A stretch of DNA of 64,000 nucleotides from Mesostigma viride (GCA_009746045.1 RPFO01000941.1:1-64000); one strand, 5' to 3'. Shown: positions 1 to 12,047, numbered from the stretch's first letter. Numbers and translations are program-made. Notes: generated from the sequence alone by a model not told the origin.

Positions 1-879
1 CAGCTTGAAGCTTGAACAGATGTCTTTTAATGGCCATTGCCATTCCCCCAGCCTTTTCTTTTAAGGAACTGGAAAGAAACAGATCTGCCACAGGGAAACC
101 ATTCCATGAGAAATGGATAAAAAACCTATGGAAGTGGCATTACAGAGTACCACCAGAATTAGAACACACAAAATTAAATACATACAGGTTAATTCTATGA
201 GGTCTTCTCCAGGAATTAATCCCACACTCACGTCGGTAGAGCCTCCAGTACAATGACCTTCTGGCGGTGAGTTACATTAATCCCAGATACTATCCCATAA
301 AACCCAGTACATATTCAATATAAGTACAATAAATCCATGACAATTAAAATACCACTTGACAAAGTAAGGCGTATTACAATAGTTTGCCTGTCATTCTCTC
401 AACAGGGGTCTATTGGCGCCCGTCTTACGGCGCCCGTCTACTTGCCAGATGGTAAACTGCCACAGCAAACAAATGACAAAATGAAACACATAGGCAACAA
501 TTAAATCCTGCCCTGGGGAACTAGGGAAGTCTGAACAGGCAAACACCTGAACAGGCCAGCTTGTAGAAACATAATACCAGGGAATCGAACCCCGCCCTAT
601 AAACCCCAGATATGAAGGTTCCCAGACCATTGTGAGAAGTATGTACAAATATACATTTCTTTTAAAATAGAATACATGGTCTGTAATGGACCTGTCAACC
701 TTGTGTAGTCAACAGCATGAACCCCAGCCAAAACCTGGCTGTATCCTGATTAAAATCAGAGTGAGTGTACCATGGTCCATGAGCCTTAGTACAGACTAAA
801 ATACAGGTATTATGCCAGTCACAATGCTGACACTACCACACAATCTGCTCTCTCCAATGCCCTATAACCAGGCACCAGC
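1..879 (-). other. 3' noncoding part of Copia-1
   Basis: No credible gene. This lies downstream of the copia RNase H on the minus strand, where Copia-3 has about 1.5 kb of noncoding sequence before its 3' LTR. The GGCGCCCGT-type words near 413-440 resemble the GGGCGCC words at 35362-35385 of Copia-3 and 39240-39262 of Copia-4, which supports the assignment. No LTR is seen. Confidence 0.5.
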
Positions 880-3800
880 TTAGACAGCTTGCTGAGATGG
901 GTCCATCAGAGACTGAAGAACCTTGTATTGCACTGCTGCCTTCTGCACTAGCTTGGTCAAAGCATCAGCAGGATTGTCAACCCCAGGGATATGCTCAATA
1001 TTGGCCAAGGAGGACAATTCCTTAAGAAGGAGATAATCCAAGTCCCTACTTCTGGCCATCTGCCTGTGCACAAACTGCACCATCCCCATGGAGTCTGTTT
1101 TTAGAAGAGTGGTAACCTGAAGTGGCCAAGGGAGTGTTAGAAGTCATCTGATGAAGCAACTCCTTCAGATAAAGGCTTGTGTGAATGCCTTCACAAATAG
1201 CCCTACATTCTGCCACATCACTGCTGACAGCCACCCGTTTGTGCAGGCGACTAAACCAGCTCACCAAACTCCCCAGGCCTTCCTGTCTGAGCACAAAGAG
1301 CCCTGCAGCCCTGCCCCTGACCTTGGAGACCTGCCTGCTGTCCATTGAGCTATCCACATACAGCTCCATGCAAATGGGTTGTGATAAATCCACTGCAGAC
1401 AACAGAATGCCAGATGAAGCCCTGACCTGATCAGCCACCTTGGCAGACCCTAGCTCCACCAGCATGTCATCAGGCAACCTGGCTATGACCATAAGGTCTG
1501 GCCTGGAAATGCCTGCCACCCAAGCAACCATGCCCCTGACCATAGGACACAGTGCCTGTGTGATAGATGGAGGAAGCTTGCTAATGAGGGTCTCTTGATA
1601 ATCATTGCCCCCCACCAGCAGCATACGCCACTCCCCCCCCTTCTTCACCAGTGTGGCCTCCATGCCCACAAACAGTAGAGGCTCATTCTCCACCTGCCAT
1701 TGCTCCCTACCCAGAGGAAACTTGGACTTGATGATGGAGATCAGCTCCTTAAGCCACGACGTGGGAGCTATCAGATGTAGGTCATCCCCGTGCAGCGAAG
1801 CATACACTGGTAGGCCTTCCCATTGCCCCAGAAATAGACAGGGGTCTACAGGAGAGACCTTCAAGTTGCAATGCTCCTTCAGGAAACGGTTGAGAGTCTC
1901 CCTCCAGATTATTGGACTTGACCTCAGGCCCTCCAGGCCCTTGAGGATTTTAAGGAACTCAGTGTGAATGTCCCTTTTCCATACAGCAGGCACCCTGACA
2001 TAGAAAGGCGTCTTGCCCTCCCAGTTTTCCTGTGCCACATCTGCATCCCCCTCCAGAAATGCCCTCTTGAAGTCTACCACCACTGAGCCATAGTCCAAGC
2101 CCTTGTTGAGAAGGCCTAGAAATACACACAGCAGCAGCCTCCAAGTGTCATGCAGCATGCCAGGGGTATACAACTCCTCAGCAGTGCACTCACCAGTACC
2201 CTTGAACTCATTCAGCACTGGCCTGACATGTGGTACCTTGACCCCGTCCACCTCCTTCATCTTGATGACAAACTTGAGCTTGAGTAGACGTCGTGCAGGA
2301 GGCAGGTCATTGACAGGTTCCACGCATTTCTTGGAGATCCAGTCCTCCCCAGATTTAATCAGACCCAGTGTGACCTGGGGACACATAATGGGAGAGGACA
2401 TGAGCTTCACCAGGCCTTGGTAGTTGATAGGGCTGTGTCCAGCAAGTGAGTGAGGACCAATGCCCAAACTGCTTGGATGACTAGCAGCTGGCAGTATGAG
2501 GTCATCAACCAAGGGCTCCTGCCCCTGGCACACTTGCACACGCTTAACCGTCCTGGTTACTGCACATGATAGGTGAGTGGTCCTGAAATTAATCAGTGGG
2601 ACCTGACCAGCCCCTTCCTTAGTCAGGAGAGAGGACGTGATCACTACCCCATCCTGGCATAGGAAATTCTGCCCCAGAAGAGCAGGTCCCTGATAGCCCT
2701 CCAAGACACAAAATGCAGTGTCCTGTCCAAGGATAGGAATAGATACCTCACCCAGTACCTTCACGTGTACCCCGCCACTGAAGTCAGACACAAACTGATA
2801 GCTGGGTTCAGTCATGCTGTACCCTGCTGCAGCCCTGGTCCCAATGATGGAAACCTGAGAATTAGTGTCTACCTCTAAGGCAGTGTCCAGCCCCAGATTG
2901 CCATGCCACCTGAGCTTGGCTATCTTGGGCTGCTTCTTGGCTCTTTGTAGAGCCCCAATCAATCCAGCCAAACTTGTCCCCCTGGGCTTGGTTAAAGCCT
3001 TGGGCTTGACAGTTGACTCCCCAGCTGTTGACCTTGCAGCCTGTTCAACAGGTACCTCCGCATCCTGGCCAGGGCTGACAGATTCCCCTGCAACAGATGT
3101 GGTCGTTGCGTCAGTGATGTCACTTGGGACCTGAAAATCCTGCAGATCCTGTGAGCCTTGTGCCTGACTGCCCTCATTCATCAGGTTAGGCTTGACATAT
3201 GACCAACTCAGCCGGTGCACATGCTTTGGTTCGTCCTCCATGCTGACCAAGCATGCGTGGCTAGCTTCATCAACCTGGGTAACCACCCCAGGACTCCAGC
3301 TACCACGTTTGCCATAAAGGCTAGGTTCCTTCCAAGCTAGGACCCTCTGACCCACTTGTGGCTCCAGCATCTTCCAACCCCGGTCCTTCTCCCTCAGCTT
3401 GGCAAAGGTGACATGTGCAGCATGTTTCCAGCCCTCCAGCACATGTGGTGGGCACAGGCCATGATATAGACCCATTGGGCTGACAGCAACTCCATCATAG
3501 TAGAAATTGACCCTGCTGTTCAGCTGCTGCTCCACGTTCCTCAGCCATGCACTCCTGACAAGTGCAGGTGCAGACAAGGGTACCCAGTCTTCAGAGATGA
3601 TCAATTTCTTGACCTCCTGGATTGCCCTTTCTATAGCACCCTGCTGCCCATGAGCCTCCCTAGGTGTAACCAGCAACTCAGGAAGGGTAGGATCACCCTT
3701 GAGATGCTGAAACTGCATGTCCACCTGGATCCTTGTGGTAGGAAACTTGGCTCTTACATTCTGCAGGGCAGCCAGCAAGTACCTGTTCTTCATAGAAGGT

Positions 3801-4369
3801 AAATGCTCAAGCACCTTGTATTTTGTGTACCTGTCCACGCACACCAACAGTTGCATGCCCCTGATGTGTTGGATATCACACTGCAGATCACCAATGCTCT
3901 GAGGTAGAGCTTTGGCATGTGATTTCCTGGGCTTGTTGGAGGACAACTGGCACTTACACCGTGAGGCAGCTTGCTGACACGCCTTGAGAAGGGGTGCCTT
4001 GCCCATACGGAAGGCAAAGTTGTTTGACAGAGAAGTGGCATGCCCAAACATGTTGTGGATTCGGGCACCCAACTCCTGGTACACAGAGGAAGCAGTCCCT
4101 GGCACAGTCAGCCGGACTGTGCTGTCAGGTTGTCCAGCATCACCATGCTGACTTCCATCCTGTTCTGACTCAGAGCCTGAGTCACCCTGCTCATGCCCAA
4201 CACCTGGACCGCCAGCAGGGACCACATGCATACCACCAGAGGCCTTCACACCCCTCTGTGGTTGTACATTGGTTTCTCTCAAAATGAGAGGTCCACCCTC
4301 GTGCCCAGCACGAGGATGCATGCGGTCAGACATTCTTACAGCTGCACCAGCTGTCAAGGACGTCTTCAT
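880..4369 (-). pseudogene. pol: Copia-1 pol: integrase, protease-like, RT, RNase H (frameshifted)
   Basis: A 1107-residue frame (4369-1046) is continued in another frame at 1089-880. Order of domains: an HHCC-type zinc motif (IHNMFGHA, later CQQAASRCKCQ); an integrase core with Asp in DIQHIRG, Asp in QVDMQF and Glu in GAIERA; an integrase C-terminal part; then a retropepsin-like domain (EVDTNSQVSI near 2865, ALLGQNFL); RT with HGDD at 1781-1792; and RNase H. The frame breaks near 1115, and the conserved end TDSMGMVQF to ADALTK is found only in the second frame. The start at 4369 is the first ATG of the frame and lies about 130 bases after the gag stop, so pol is not fused to gag here. Integrase preceding the protease is the reverse of the usual copia order. 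Confidence 0.85.
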
Positions 4370-4501
4370 AGGAACCTGTACCTCTCCAGGTGACCTGGGG
4401 CCACCCTGAACCTGGAGATCACCCTCTTGTTGCCCAGATATAAAATCTGCATTGGAGCACCTGGCCTCCCCTTGGGTGAATTAAGGTGTGTAGGGGTTGC
4501 C

Positions 4502-5637
4502 TCAGACAGTCACTGCTCCTTGTTGTCTTCTTGCTGACTGCCCTTTGAAGGCTGGCCTGCCTGGGACTTGTTGTTGTTCTTCTTTGTTGTTGTTATTCTT
4601 GTTGCTGCCCTGGCCCTGGGTCTTCTTGAAGCTGGGACACTCCTTCTTGATGTGCCCCCACCCCTTGCACAGGTAGCATTGTATCTTTGACTTGCCCTGG
4701 CCACTGCCCCCGTTGTCAGACGCGTTGCCCTGCTTGGGCTGACCACCCACCCTCCTGAACACCGACTTGGAGTGTGACCTCCCGTCAGGGTCGGGTGAAT
4801 GATTGGCCTTCCGCTTCAATGTTGTGGTTGCCCTTACGCCCTCCTTGGCTTCTGTCAGCCTCGGACGATTTGGAGCCACCCTGGGTACGCCCACCTGCCT
4901 GGGTAGCCTTCACTGCTGGCACTCCACCCTCAAACAGCTCCACTGCCTCGAGTGCTAGTTTGATTATGACCTTGTAGGCCTTGAGGGTTGAGTGTGGGGC
5001 ACACAACATGACCTTTAAGGAGCCACGTGTAGCCTTGCATGTCCAGCCCAGAAACCTTGAGCCAGTTTGTCAGGGCTATGTTGTCAGCAACATTAAAGCC
5101 GTGAGCCCTGCCCTCCTCAACCATTTTACAATAGTTAAGGAAGTTCTGGATTAGGTCTCCCTTGACCTCCCACCCCTGGTATTTATCCTGCCAATGGATC
5201 CCCACTTTCTTCCTCTGATCCTCTAGCAGCTCCTTTAATTCTGCCACGTAGCTGGACCAGGCCTTGTTGGCCTTCTTACACTCTCTAGTGAGGTCCTTTA
5301 TCTGATCTGTACACTTGCCAAAAGTCTGGCTACCTATCCAGATCTGGTAATAGTTTGTACCACCGTACAAACTTGGAAACCCCTCTAGCCCAGCTTCCAC
5401 AAACTCCTCAGCCTGCTTGGGCTTTGAGTCTGACGTGACAGGTTGCAGTTGATTCACAATAAGCAAACCCTGGGTGGTAAGGTCATAACCAAGAACAGCT
5501 TGTGTATTATTAGGGTTGTGATGAACATTGGTAATTTCCCTGGTGACACCCACGTCATCTACGTGAGCTGTCCCACTACCAGCACCACCATTATTCCCAC
5601 TGGCTGGGGCACCTTTGCTACGGCGCCCGTCTGCCAT
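4502..5637 (-). pseudogene. gag: Copia-1 gag (two frameshifts)
   Basis: The capsid-like part is read from 5637 in one frame, passes near 5000 into a second frame (5009-4785) and near 4890 into a third (4894-4502). The last frame holds a CCHC zinc knuckle, CYLCKGWGHIKKECP (about 4690-4640), the nucleocapsid signature, followed by a Gln/Asn/Lys-rich tail. The capsid-like region shares a pattern with Copia-3 Gag (LKGHGFN/AKHGFN, DxxALTNWL/DRAVADYFL). Gag would form the particle and bind element RNA. With two frame changes no full-length protein can be made. Confidence 0.75.
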
Positions 5638-5804
5638 TCTGCACTACAAGCTATCCACAAAAGAAAACACCTCAGCAAAGCAGCAAATAAAGTATGTACA
5701 AAACTGTCTCAAGTGCCGCCTGCGCCGGTGTCGCTGCCGCCCCCGCGAATCGCCGCTGAAAATCGACAAAATGCCGACTTGTACGTGAAAACGGGCCGAT
5801 TTAT

Positions 5805-6554
5805 TCAGTAATCGAGGCCGCGAAAATCACAGTACTGGTAGGAGTACGCTGGGTCCTCCATATCCGGCGTGTGTGCCGGACCTGCGCCCGTATGTATCAA
5901 CACCGGTGTGTTGGCTGCGTTTTGCGTCGGTTCGAAAATTTCAATTCGCCGACGCGCGACGAGGCGCAGAGGATGTGTAAAGATCGACAGCAACTCCCAG
6001 CCTGCGGGAATCCACTCTCGCAAGGCTGCAAGAAAAGCCACCAGGTTAATGAGAACCTGGCGTTCTCGACTGCGTACGCCGCGGGTGAGCAGCGACAGCA
6101 ATGCGAGGTCTTGAAATAAGTTGGTTGTGACCACCGGCGCGCCCCCCGTGCGCGTCGATGCCCAGTTTTGCAGGTTTCTCTGGTAGCCGGTCAGCGAGGA
6201 AATGGCGTTGTCGATCTCCTCGATGGCGGTGGTGACCTCAGTTACCGACCGCAAACCGCCACGGACCTGGACCGTGAATTGCGAAAGAATGTTTCGAATG
6301 GTGTCCAGCGGCCCACGAATGGCCGGCACCAGTTGCGGCAGTTGGGGGTTCTCGGGAAAATCCCCGAGCAATGGGAGTGCTGCGCGCTGCCGACGATGAA
6401 GTTCGTCGAGCGAAATCGTGACCTCGTCAAGCAATTGTTGCCACGATGGCGCAGCCGGCCTGGGCTCGCGCGAAGGCGGAGCCGGTAAGGGGTCAGCCGG
6501 CGGAGCAGCTACCTCCTCATCCGTTGGAATTCGGAATTCTTCAGAATTTGGCAT
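5805..6554 (-). CDS. Copia-1 ORF0: unknown 249-residue protein between LTR and gag
   Basis: An uninterrupted 249-residue frame lies just upstream of gag and just inside the putative 5' LTR. The N-terminus is rich in Pro, Ala and Glu. A helical part follows (SWQQLLDEVTISLDELHRR, then LDTIRNILSQF), then a hydrophobic stretch around VLINLVAFLAALREW. I recognise no domain. Copia-3 has an ORF of similar size in the same place (28075-28839); both contain a NLVA block followed by an aromatic/basic segment, so they may be distant homologues. Being open in an otherwise frameshifted copy could mean late loss or selection; I cannot tell which. A function cannot be assigned. Confidence 0.6.
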   Translation of the reverse strand: MPNSEEFRIPTDEEVAAPPADPLPAPPSREPRPAAPSWQQLLDEVTISLDELHRRQRAALPLLGDFPENPQLPQLVPAIRGPLDTIRNILSQFTVQVRGGLRSVTEVTTAIEEIDNAISSLTGYQRNLQNWASTRTGGAPVVTTNLFQDLALLSLLTRGVRSRERQVLINLVAFLAALREWIPAGWELLSIFTHPLRLVARRRIEIFEPTQNAANTPVLIHTGAGPAHTPDMEDPAYSYQYCDFRGLDY

Positions 6555-6578
6555 GTTTGGAACGAGGCGAGTAATACG

Positions 6579-7084
6579 AGTTGAGAGAGCGTGAATGCCT
6601 TGAATTCCGCCATGGTTCTTGCAGGAAAGTTGCCTTTATTATGAATAAGGAACACAGACGTAAGTCACCTCACTTCCAAGACTGCACGCAGCACAGACGA
6701 CAGGGTCGCAGTGCCAAGAGAGCGTGCACGCAAGAACTAGCGTCCTAGAGCTACCAAGTCACACATATAGGTTGCTAGGGACGCGTCCAAGTATTCAGCT
6801 GTACTGTCACAGCTGAACTGTCAATCAATTGATTACACAGACTCTGGCACGCCTTTGGCGCGCAGATCTATCAATTGTCCATACGGCTAGTCCTGTGGAT
6901 CTATCCGTACACTACTCAGCATCAATTGTCTCATAGGTCCTGGCGCGCTACAGCACGCCTACCTATCAATTGACCATCAAGTCCTGTACAAGCCCTGTCA
7001 ACGTCCTGCGGACTATCAAAGTGACACTTGTACATCCTGTGTCCGTACGCGCCCACAGTGGCGCGCCGGGTACTGTCGGCACAG
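6579..7084 (-). repeat. Putative 5' LTR of Copia-1
   Basis: This is inferred from position. It lies directly upstream of ORF0 on the minus strand, starts on the plus strand with AGTTGAG (other copia LTRs here start or end with AGTTAG/CTAACT) and contains TTTATT at 6635-6640, which is an AATAAA signal on the minus strand. It has many CAATTG words. No second LTR is available for comparison, so both limits are guesses. Confidence 0.35.
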
Positions 7085-7795
7085 CCTACAGTACCAACCC
7101 GCGGTAACGCAACTAGTTACGCAACTAATCAAAAAAAATTAAATGACGTATTTATATGAAGGAAGTGTAGGGCTACCCAACGCCACCTTCCGTTGCGTAA
7201 AAGCTTATGTCTACAGAAAGATACGGGGTCAGGAAGAATCGCCATAGCCAGTTCCGCAAAAGGCACTCACCGATTTTGCGGTTCCGCAACGAGGGAGAAA
7301 CGCAACAAACATGGGGTACCCTCGATGTAGGGGCCAATAATGAACTGACGCGTTGCGGTTAAAAAGGATGAGGCGGAAGTCAGAAGTCTGAAATTGATCG
7401 ATCCTCAGTTATTACGTCTGGCTTCCTCGTATTTACGAAAGGTGCGTACGGGCTGCCACCGGTACGTACAGTACGTAGTACCAGGTCCGCCATGGCATAT
7501 CGACGTGTTAAAATTTGGCATACACGCCAAAATTAATTTTGCCCGACAGGCTCATGAAATATAATGTGTTCGCTTGGACTGTATATATGTACTGAAAGCA
7601 TAGCATCATTGACGATGGCTTGTGCGAAATCCTCTGTGCGAAATGTAAAGTACTAATCGTGGATCGGACGTGCATAACGTGCATGTACCAAAAAATTTGT
7701 GGGCGCGGTGTACGTATTTTTCACACTTGATCATCGTGAACCGGCGTGTACCCTCGTCCGGCGCACGCATTACATACTACATACACGTGTACGTA

Positions 7796-7877
7796 CGACA
7801 GGACAACAGCTATCTATCAATGATGATAGATAGCTGTTTGTCCTGTCGGTCATTGATAGATAGCTGTTGTCCTGTCG
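7796..7877. repeat. 28-bp inverted repeat with an extra internal copy
   Basis: The word CGACAGGACAACAGCTATCT (continuing to 7823) returns in inverse orientation at 7850-7877, and a partial inverse copy with TAGCTGTTTGTCCTGTC lies between them at about 7825-7847. It could fold as alternative hairpins. Confidence 0.8.
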
Positions 7878-8125
7878 GAGATAGTACAACAATTACAATA
7901 CATTATCACTTGATCTTAGCTTGCAATTTATAAACATTAAATCATCATTTTTAAAAGGAACAAATATAATTGATCATCCACAAGTCCGCCTGTAAGTGGG
8001 TGCACACGGGTGTACACTACGGGTGTACACAGGTGTACACGCCGGGTGTATTATGTAGTAGAAACAGCCCGGTACATGCTCTACCACCAGTCTGCCACAC
8101 GCTAAGTGTCGTTGGTATGTAGCTA

Positions 8126-8263
8126 GTGGCGTGACCCACAACGTCGTTGTGGGTCACGCTCCACTTCGGTCTACTGCCACACGCCGTGTCGGCGCTTGGT
8201 ATCTACATCTATGTGGTGGCGTGACCCACAACGTCGTTGTGGGTCACGCTCCACTTCGGTCTA
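8126..8263. repeat. Two copies of a 48-bp hairpin unit
   Basis: The 48-bp unit at 8126-8173 recurs exactly at 8216-8263. Each unit contains the palindrome CCCACAACGTCGTTGTGGG, which can form a stem. The separating sequence CTGCCACACGC...GTCGGCGCTTGGTAT is also repeated near 8085 and 8275, so the larger period is about 90 bp or more. Confidence 0.85.
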
Positions 8264-8429
8264 TGTACTGCCATGCCACACGCTAAGTGTCGGCGCTTGG
8301 TATGTAAGCTTACTGTATTTAGTCATTTTAGTGGCGTGATCCACAACGAAGCCGATACATGTGTACCCTCATCTGACACTTATGTACTAATACCGTCTCT
8401 GACACATATGTAAGTACTAATAATGCCGT

Positions 8430-8830
8430 CTCCCAAGGTACGCAATCTACCGACTTGCGTGCTCAAGGGGCCGGTTTTCCCCCGGGTGCGCACTTCTCAG
8501 AATCGCACGACCACACCGCGCGCAACCTGGAGTGTGCGTTTGAAAGAAAACAATGCCATTTCCAAAGGTGTAGGTACGCAATCTATCGACTTTACTAGGG
8601 AGTGCGTAACTAGGGAGTGCGCAAGGGGCCGGTTTCCCCCGGGTGCGCACTTCTCAGAATCGCACAACCACACCGCGCGCAACCTGGAGTGTGCGTTTGA
8701 AAGAAAACAATGCCATTTCCAAAGGTGTAGGTACGCAATCTATCGACTTTACTAGGGAGTGCGTAACTAGGGAGTGCGCAAGGGGCCGGTTTCCCCCCGG
8801 GTGCGCACTTCTCAGAATCGCACGACCACA
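8430..8830. repeat. Tandem repeat, unit about 158 bp, about 2.4 copies
   Basis: The landmark CAAGGGGCCGG occurs at 8464, 8622 and 8779, spacing 158 and 157. The copies are nearly identical across GGTGCGCACTTCTCAGAATC and the rest of the unit. ORFs read from it on both strands repeat with the unit and are not genes. Confidence 0.85.
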
Positions 8831-9715
8831 CCGTGCAACCTGAAGTGCGTGAATTGGCACCGTGCGCGTTTCGGAAATGCACGACTTAGCCATGGCGGCT
8901 TTGCACCCGTGCTTGCAATTTACTGTACGTTTGCGGACGAATTTCCCGGCCAAACTCAGGAAATAGAGCTTATACGTCCCAAATATGATTCGGATCAATT
9001 TTTAGCTCGCGGGGATGCGATTTACCACGTGCCGTCAGTGTTCTTGCTGGGAAAAACTGCGATCAGGCAGGTTCGACGGAATTGATTACTACAAGTGCTT
9101 TACGGCGCAACCCGGCGGGTGTCTAGGTTTATTTAATTACTTGTTATCATGCATCGTCGTTGAATATAGGCAGCGGCAGTAAAGATTTGACGATTTTGAC
9201 CACTCTGTCACATCACAGCTTGTGTGCCGCAAAGTGCCGCTTTTGCGGGCACTGCCTGGGCCAAGGTAACGTTAGCCATGCAAGGTATGGCTGGTTTATC
9301 GTTCCCCCATGGTTTCCTGACGTTTGTAAATGAATTTAATCTTGTGAGGCGTTGTCACTTTTCAGCCTTGATGATCTTTCTCGACCGTTGCCTGGCCCTC
9401 TCTAAAGCCCTCTTTTTTTACCATGCAAATGCCACACCATGGTGTGGTAGTGCATGTTTCTAACGCTAAATGCGTTGAATAACATTCATAGATGTTATTT
9501 ATTCTTTTGCTACGTTCATATTGCGTGATTGTTTGGCCATGGGCTGCTTCAAGGGTGCTTTCAAGCTTATACGGGTGATAGAAAATCTTGGTGACAAACC
9601 ATGGGCATAATGTGCCAGTCAGTATGCTGGCCATGTCATGTCAAAATAAACAGTTTAGCCAGGAGGAGGAGGATTATAAGATGCTGAGCTGGGCTTACAA
9701 CTGTTTAGGGTTTAG

Positions 9716-9902
9716 GGTTGTGATGGTTGGATGGTTGGGGGCTGCAGCTAGCGTGCGTGGATAAATAGTGGTTGGATGGTGAGGATTTGCTGCCATGTGT
9801 GCATGGATGGTGGTGGGATGGTGGGGGGTTGCAGCCATGCATGCGTGGATGGTGGTGGGATGGTGGGGGGTGCAGCCATGCGTGCATGGATGGTGGTTGC
9901 AA
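9716..9902. repeat. Minisatellite, G-rich on the plus strand
   Basis: About five imperfect units of roughly 42-50 bp are built around GGATGGTGGTGGGATGGTGG and GCAGCCATG. It is the reverse-complement counterpart of the C-rich array at 10285-10840. Confidence 0.8.
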
Positions 9903-9950
9903 CTGCCCATTGTTCATGATCCAGGAAATTTACGGCTAGACTATGCGAAG

Positions 9951-10189
9951 TTGAATTGAATTATTTAAATTGAATAGAATTGAATTGAACTGAACTGACT
10001 TGAATTGAATTGAATTGAATTGAATTGAATTGAATTGAATTGAATTGAATTGAATTGAATTGAATTGAATTGAATTGAATTGATTGCATTGAATTGTCAA
10101 TTGAATTGTCAATTGAGTTGTCAATTGAATTGTCAATTGAATTGTCAATTGAATTGTCAATTGAATTGTCAATTGTCAATTGTCAATTG
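9951..10189. repeat. AT-rich microsatellites (GAATT)n and (CAATTGAATTGT)n
   Basis: Positions 9951-10087 are runs of TTGAATTGAATTGAA, pure from about 10001. Positions about 10088-10189 switch to a 12-bp period with AATTGTCAATTG. The tract is largely self-complementary and sits between the two inverted minisatellites. Confidence 0.9.
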
Positions 10190-10284
10190 AACTAAATTTC
10201 GTCTCATTTAATCAGTAAGCTTACTTTAATCCATTAATTATAATCCATGACTTAGAAGTATCAAGAAGTCCCTACATCCCCACC

Positions 10285-10840
10285 ATCAAGGACTCCCTAC
10301 ACCCCCATCATCCAACTACCATCCACGCACGCATGGCTGCAACCCCCCACTATCAAACCATCATCCACGCACACATGGCTGCAGCCCACCACCATCAAAC
10401 AACCATTAATGCATGCATGGCAGCATCCCCCACCATCCAACCGCCATCCACGCATGCATGGCTGCACCCCCACCATCCAACCACCATCCACGCACACATG
10501 GCTGCAACCCCCCATCTTCCAACCACCATCCACGCACACATGGCTGCAACCCCCCACCATCAAACCACCATCGGCACGCATGCATGGCAGCAAAACCTCA
10601 CCATCCAACCACCATCCACGCATGCATGGCTGAACCCCCACAATCCAACCACCATCCACGCACAACACATGGCTGCAACCCCCACCATCCAACCATCATC
10701 CACGCACACATGGCTGCAGCCCACCACCATCAAACAACCATTAGTGCATGCATGGCAGCAATCCCTCGCCATCCAACCACCATCCACACACGCATTGCTG
10801 CAGCCCCCCACCATTCAAGCACCATCCACGCACATACGCC
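10285..10840. repeat. Minisatellite, C-rich on the plus strand, about 42-bp unit, about 13 copies
   Basis: Units carry ATGGCTGCAACCCCC followed by CACCATCCAACCACCATCCA. ATGGC landmarks fall about 42 bp apart (10333, 10375, 10417 and onwards) with small length changes. It is the inverse of the array at 9716-9902. Its translated frames in all directions are artefacts of the repeat. Confidence 0.88.
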
Positions 10841-12047
10841 ATCACCTCCTACAGTAATGTCCAACCACCATCCACAAAGCACGGGGCTTATGGATTACAA
10901 GGCATTCAGCACGCCTGAATGCATGTAAGGCATGGACCACAAAATTTGCAGATGGCATGCTGAGAAAAGTAAAATCTGATTAAAATGTAGCAATGCCGTT
11001 AATAACAGCAATAACGCCTAGAAACTGACCAGTCTTTTGCACGCTTCTTGGAACAAGGACGCCGCCACCAGGCAGGTCAGGTCGGTTTCCTGACTACGCA
11101 ATATAGACTCTCTAATACAAACTTTAAAAAATAAATGAAGCACGTGCAGCAAAATCAATGTCTTCCTGGCCAGTTCTCGACAATCTTACAAGCACGCCAC
11201 CGGAAACGTTAGTCAAAATAGCAAAAGCTGCGGGAAATTTGGCGAGGAAACAAAACGGCGAACAAAACGGTAAGAACATCCCGGAGATGACGCTAAAACC
11301 AAGCCATAACGGACTGTTCAAGCGCAAACAGATTGGTAGATGAGGTGCAGAAAAAGAGCCTTCCGCAGCAGGCCTGATTACCTGCCTGGCACGCGAGGAA
11401 AGCGAGTTAACCATGGCAGGCTGGAATGCGCTTCGCGCAGGCCTGCTTACTTTACCTCCGAAGGAAACCGGAAATGGCCACAAATCAAAGCTAATTCGCT
11501 TGATTCCTATTTCCTCACTTTAAACCCCTCCCTTCTGCGTCGTTCAATACCAGGAATCTTGGCTATCACTCTGGCAAGAAGCCAATCTAATATATTCATC
11601 GCGGCCAGATTTGCGAATCAGACCCCCTCGCAACCGTGGGTTAAAGAAGGGCAGCGGTCTTTCATACCTAATGCATATTTCGTCAACAAAACATCTTTTG
11701 GAGTATCTTTCATACAGCATCGATCTCCATAACTTTTTTGCATTTCGGCCGACAAATTAGGCAAGTTTTCATGGAACGCGCACCGCCATGGCCACCTTCG
11801 CACGTATACACTACACAGCCAGGCCCCTTTTACGTTCTGTACTTCTGTAGGTACATTACGTGTTGGGCCGGTGGTCAGCTCGTAACAAGTCAGTCAGTCT
11901 GTCTCGTGCGGAACTTCAAGTACGAAATTCGCCACCACTTTGGGCCGTATCGGTCCTTGGTAGTTACGCAACAAACATTCGATCGGTCGCCGTGGAAAGT
12001 ACCATTGTTGCGTAACTAGTTGCGTTACCGCGGGTTGGTACTGTAGG

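Larger units (their letters stand above)
1..7084 (-). mobile_element. Copia-1: decayed Ty1/copia-like retrotransposon, lineage I, open at the left edge
   Basis: Read on the minus strand the order is putative 5' LTR (about 7084-6579), ORF0, gag, pol and 3' noncoding. The 3' LTR would lie to the left of the window. Gag and pol carry frameshifts, so this copy is dead. Its proteins are closest in the window to those of Copia-3 (27396-36344), with shared blocks in integrase, protease-like domain, RT and RNase H. Both outer limits are uncertain: the left is cut off and the right is set by the inverted repeat beginning at 7085. Confidence 0.75.
7085..12047. mobile_element. Candidate DNA element bounded by 41-bp terminal inverted repeats
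   Basis: Positions 7085-7125 and 12007-12047 are exact reverse complements, beginning CCTACAGTACCAACCC. Between them are repeat arrays and no ORF that looks like a transposase. I find no target duplication at the outer ends (left CACAG, right AAACG). It may be a non-autonomous DNA transposon, a decayed one, or two related elements in opposite orientation. Inside, 7126-7790, 8880-9700 and 10860-12006 hold nothing I can identify, apart from two TTTAGGG units near 9705. Confidence 0.5.

Noticed and set aside
8430-8830. CRISPR array
   Set aside because: The unit is about 158 bp with no short-repeat/spacer structure and no cas genes.
8423-8998. Overlapping ORFs with repeated RTSQNRTTTPRATW-like segments
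   Set aside because: They repeat with the 158-bp tandem unit, and equally long frames exist on the opposite strand.
9703-9720. Telomere-like TTTAGGG repeats
   Set aside because: Only two units, too few for a telomere or interstitial telomeric array; used only as a weak taxonomic hint.
10297-10928. Several overlapping ORFs of 70-170 residues rich in His, Pro, Met and Cys
   Set aside because: They follow the 42-bp minisatellite period in several frames on both strands, so they are repeat artefacts.
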